Shown here piece after piece: positions 43,174-43,737 of a stretch of 43,737 bases of DNA. How positions within the stretch are numbered: position 1 is the first letter of the stretch; each line of letters starts with the position of its first letter. This stretch comes from Alphaproteobacteria bacterium (GTDB lineage Bacteria; Pseudomonadota; Alphaproteobacteria; Bin95): positions 1 to 43,737 of the forward strand of contig JAJDYL010000034.1 of NCBI GenBank assembly GCA_022825195.1, in the 5' to 3' direction. The notes beneath the pieces are model-generated. The model was not told the origin of the DNA. It did no database searches and saw only the letters and a list, made by a program, of their open reading frames with translations. The translations under genes and the position numbers were made by a program.

Positions 43174-43374
43174 CCGCTTTCTGCAGAAACCATGGCTGGG
43201 GCGCCACGAACGCCCCGCGTGAGCAGGCGGGAGGGGTGCGCCCTCCGGCCGGCTCGCGCGCACGCGCGCGAACCGCGCCGCCGCGATACGCCCGCCCGCC
43301 CGCGCACGCACCGGCGCACGGTACGCGCGAAACAGGGACCGCCCGTCCCGCCCCTGGCCCCGAAGGAGGCACCG

Positions 43375-43614
43375 ATGACCGAAACCGACTTCCGCCCCCG
43401 ACTGGCGGCGAAACCGGCGCTCCCGCCGCCTCGCGCGCGCGGGCGCATGCGCGCCGCCGCGCAACGCGCGCGCATTATGCGCGGGAGGGGGACGCGCCTC
43501 CGGCAACGGGGCGTCCGGGACCATGAACCGACAAGGAGGATTCGATGCCTTGCGAACGACCGCCGGACCGGCGCAAACGGCCGGGGCGGAGGCCGGCCCC
43601 ATGACACCTCATGA
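43375..43614 (+). CDS. possible small arginine-rich protein, 79 aa
   Basis: I do not recognise this frame. An AAGGAGG ribosome site at 43363-43369 lies 5 bases before the ATG at 43375, which is the main support. The product would be strongly basic, rich in Arg, Ala, Pro and Gly, with no clear domain, perhaps nucleic-acid binding. A second AAGGAGG (43533-43539) precedes another ATG at 43545 in a different frame, giving 19 codons that end at 43604. The GC-rich composition makes open frames cheap here, so either may be an artefact or a leader peptide. Confidence 0.3.
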   Translation: MTETDFRPRLAAKPALPPPRARGRMRAAAQRARIMRGRGTRLRQRGVRDHEPTRRIRCLANDRRTGANGRGGGRPHDTS

Positions 43615-43630
43615 CATTTCATGACATTTC
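43601..43630 (+). repeat. three tandem copies of a 10-bp repeat
   Basis: ATGACACCTC (43601-43610) is followed by two identical copies ATGACATTTC (43611-43620 and 43621-43630). The first copy differs at two positions. The array ends 17 bp before the intron-like 5' end at 43648. It may be a slippage product or part of a target or regulatory region. Confidence 0.75.
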
Positions 43631-43647
43631 GAGCGCCAGGCTAACTG

Positions 43648-43737
43648 GTGTGGGGGTAGCGGGTGAAAGTCCTGCGGAACGAAGGAGTAGCCGACCGCGT
43701 TTCCACCGCGAGCCGTGCGTTATCGGTCGTGAGGCCG
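43648..43737 (+). mobile_element. 5' end of a group II intron (truncated by window edge)
   Basis: The sequence from 43648 begins GTGTG, matching the GUGYG start of group II introns. It continues with GGGTGAAAGTCC (43661-43672), a recurrent feature of domain I in bacterial group II introns, and then GTAGCCGACC and CGAGCCGTGCG. Only the first 90 bases are present, so the rest of the ribozyme and any reverse transcriptase/maturase would lie beyond the window. The call rests on recognising these motifs without a structure calculation. Confidence 0.6.

Larger units (their letters stand above)
42981..43374. other. intergenic region with AT-rich patch and GC-rich repeat-like tract
   Basis: The stretch after the aminotransferase has an AT-rich patch (about 43040-43110), unusual in this GC-rich window. 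It includes a possible promoter at 43111-43137 and a strong hairpin at 43149-43173. From about 43240 it becomes an alternating CG tract (cgcgcgcacgcgcgcg type). I see no convincing gene; reading frames on both strands are arginine/alanine/proline-rich shadows. Confidence 0.5.

Noticed and set aside
43089..43622. Minus-strand frames of 177 and 181 codons in the terminal region
   Set aside because: They are Arg/Ala/Pro-rich shadows of a CG-rich tract, overlap each other, and show no domain.

Overview
The window looks like chromosomal DNA of a GC-rich alphaproteobacterium, probably Rhodospirillales-like. The basis is the codon use, the many 4-bp start/stop overlaps, the core gene order mltB-like, rlpA, dacA, tmk, holB, metG, tatD, MBL hydrolase, and the TRAP and CoA-ester catabolic genes. 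A sequence very similar to E. coli dif, the chromosome dimer resolution site, lies at 10771-10798. Candidate FtsK-orienting octamers (GGGNAGGG) change polarity around it, so the window probably spans the replication terminus.

Layout. 1-6383: a 3'-truncated secreted RTX calcium-binding protein, an unrecognised cytoplasmic protein, an RsbW-like anti-sigma kinase, and the membrane-fusion and ABC subunits of a type I secretion system. 6573-8851: a fatty-acyl-CoA ligase, a 44-codon remnant of an oligopeptide-type ABC ATPase, and a NifU/IscU-like protein. 8836-18625: a nine-gene minus-strand operon for cell wall maturation (mltB-like, rlpA, dacA), nucleotide and replication functions (tmk, holB), metG, tatD, an in-frame MBL-MazG fusion with dif at the domain junction, and a Rieske oxygenase. 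18822-21328: an SDR and a benzoylformate-decarboxylase-like ThDP enzyme.

21312-30872 is the most original part. Four membrane proteins appear to share one extracytoplasmic sensor domain but carry different outputs: an MFS transporter joined through a HAMP segment, a SpoIIE/PP2C phosphatase, and two with no catalytic domain. They are interleaved with two paralogous ATP-grasp ligases and a periplasmic substrate-binding protein. I read this as a candidate undescribed signal-controlled ligase and transport system: ATP-grasp enzymes make or modify a small amide or peptide, the sensor-MFS moves it, and the phosphatase adjusts regulation, possibly with the RsbW-like kinase at 2655-3119. This is inference from domain content and neighbourhood.

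30974-39789 is a minus-strand catabolic block: a TRAP transporter, an acyl-CoA ligase, a CaiB-type CoA transferase with unusual domain order, a MaoC-type double hotdog protein and a luciferase-like flavin oxidoreductase. Together they suggest import, CoA activation and breakdown of an organic acid. 39891-43737 holds tRNA-Ser(UGA), a small membrane protein, a Uma2 nuclease-like protein, a class III aminotransferase, and a repetitive GC-rich tail with a 10-bp tandem repeat. The tail ends in what looks like the 5' end of a group II intron.
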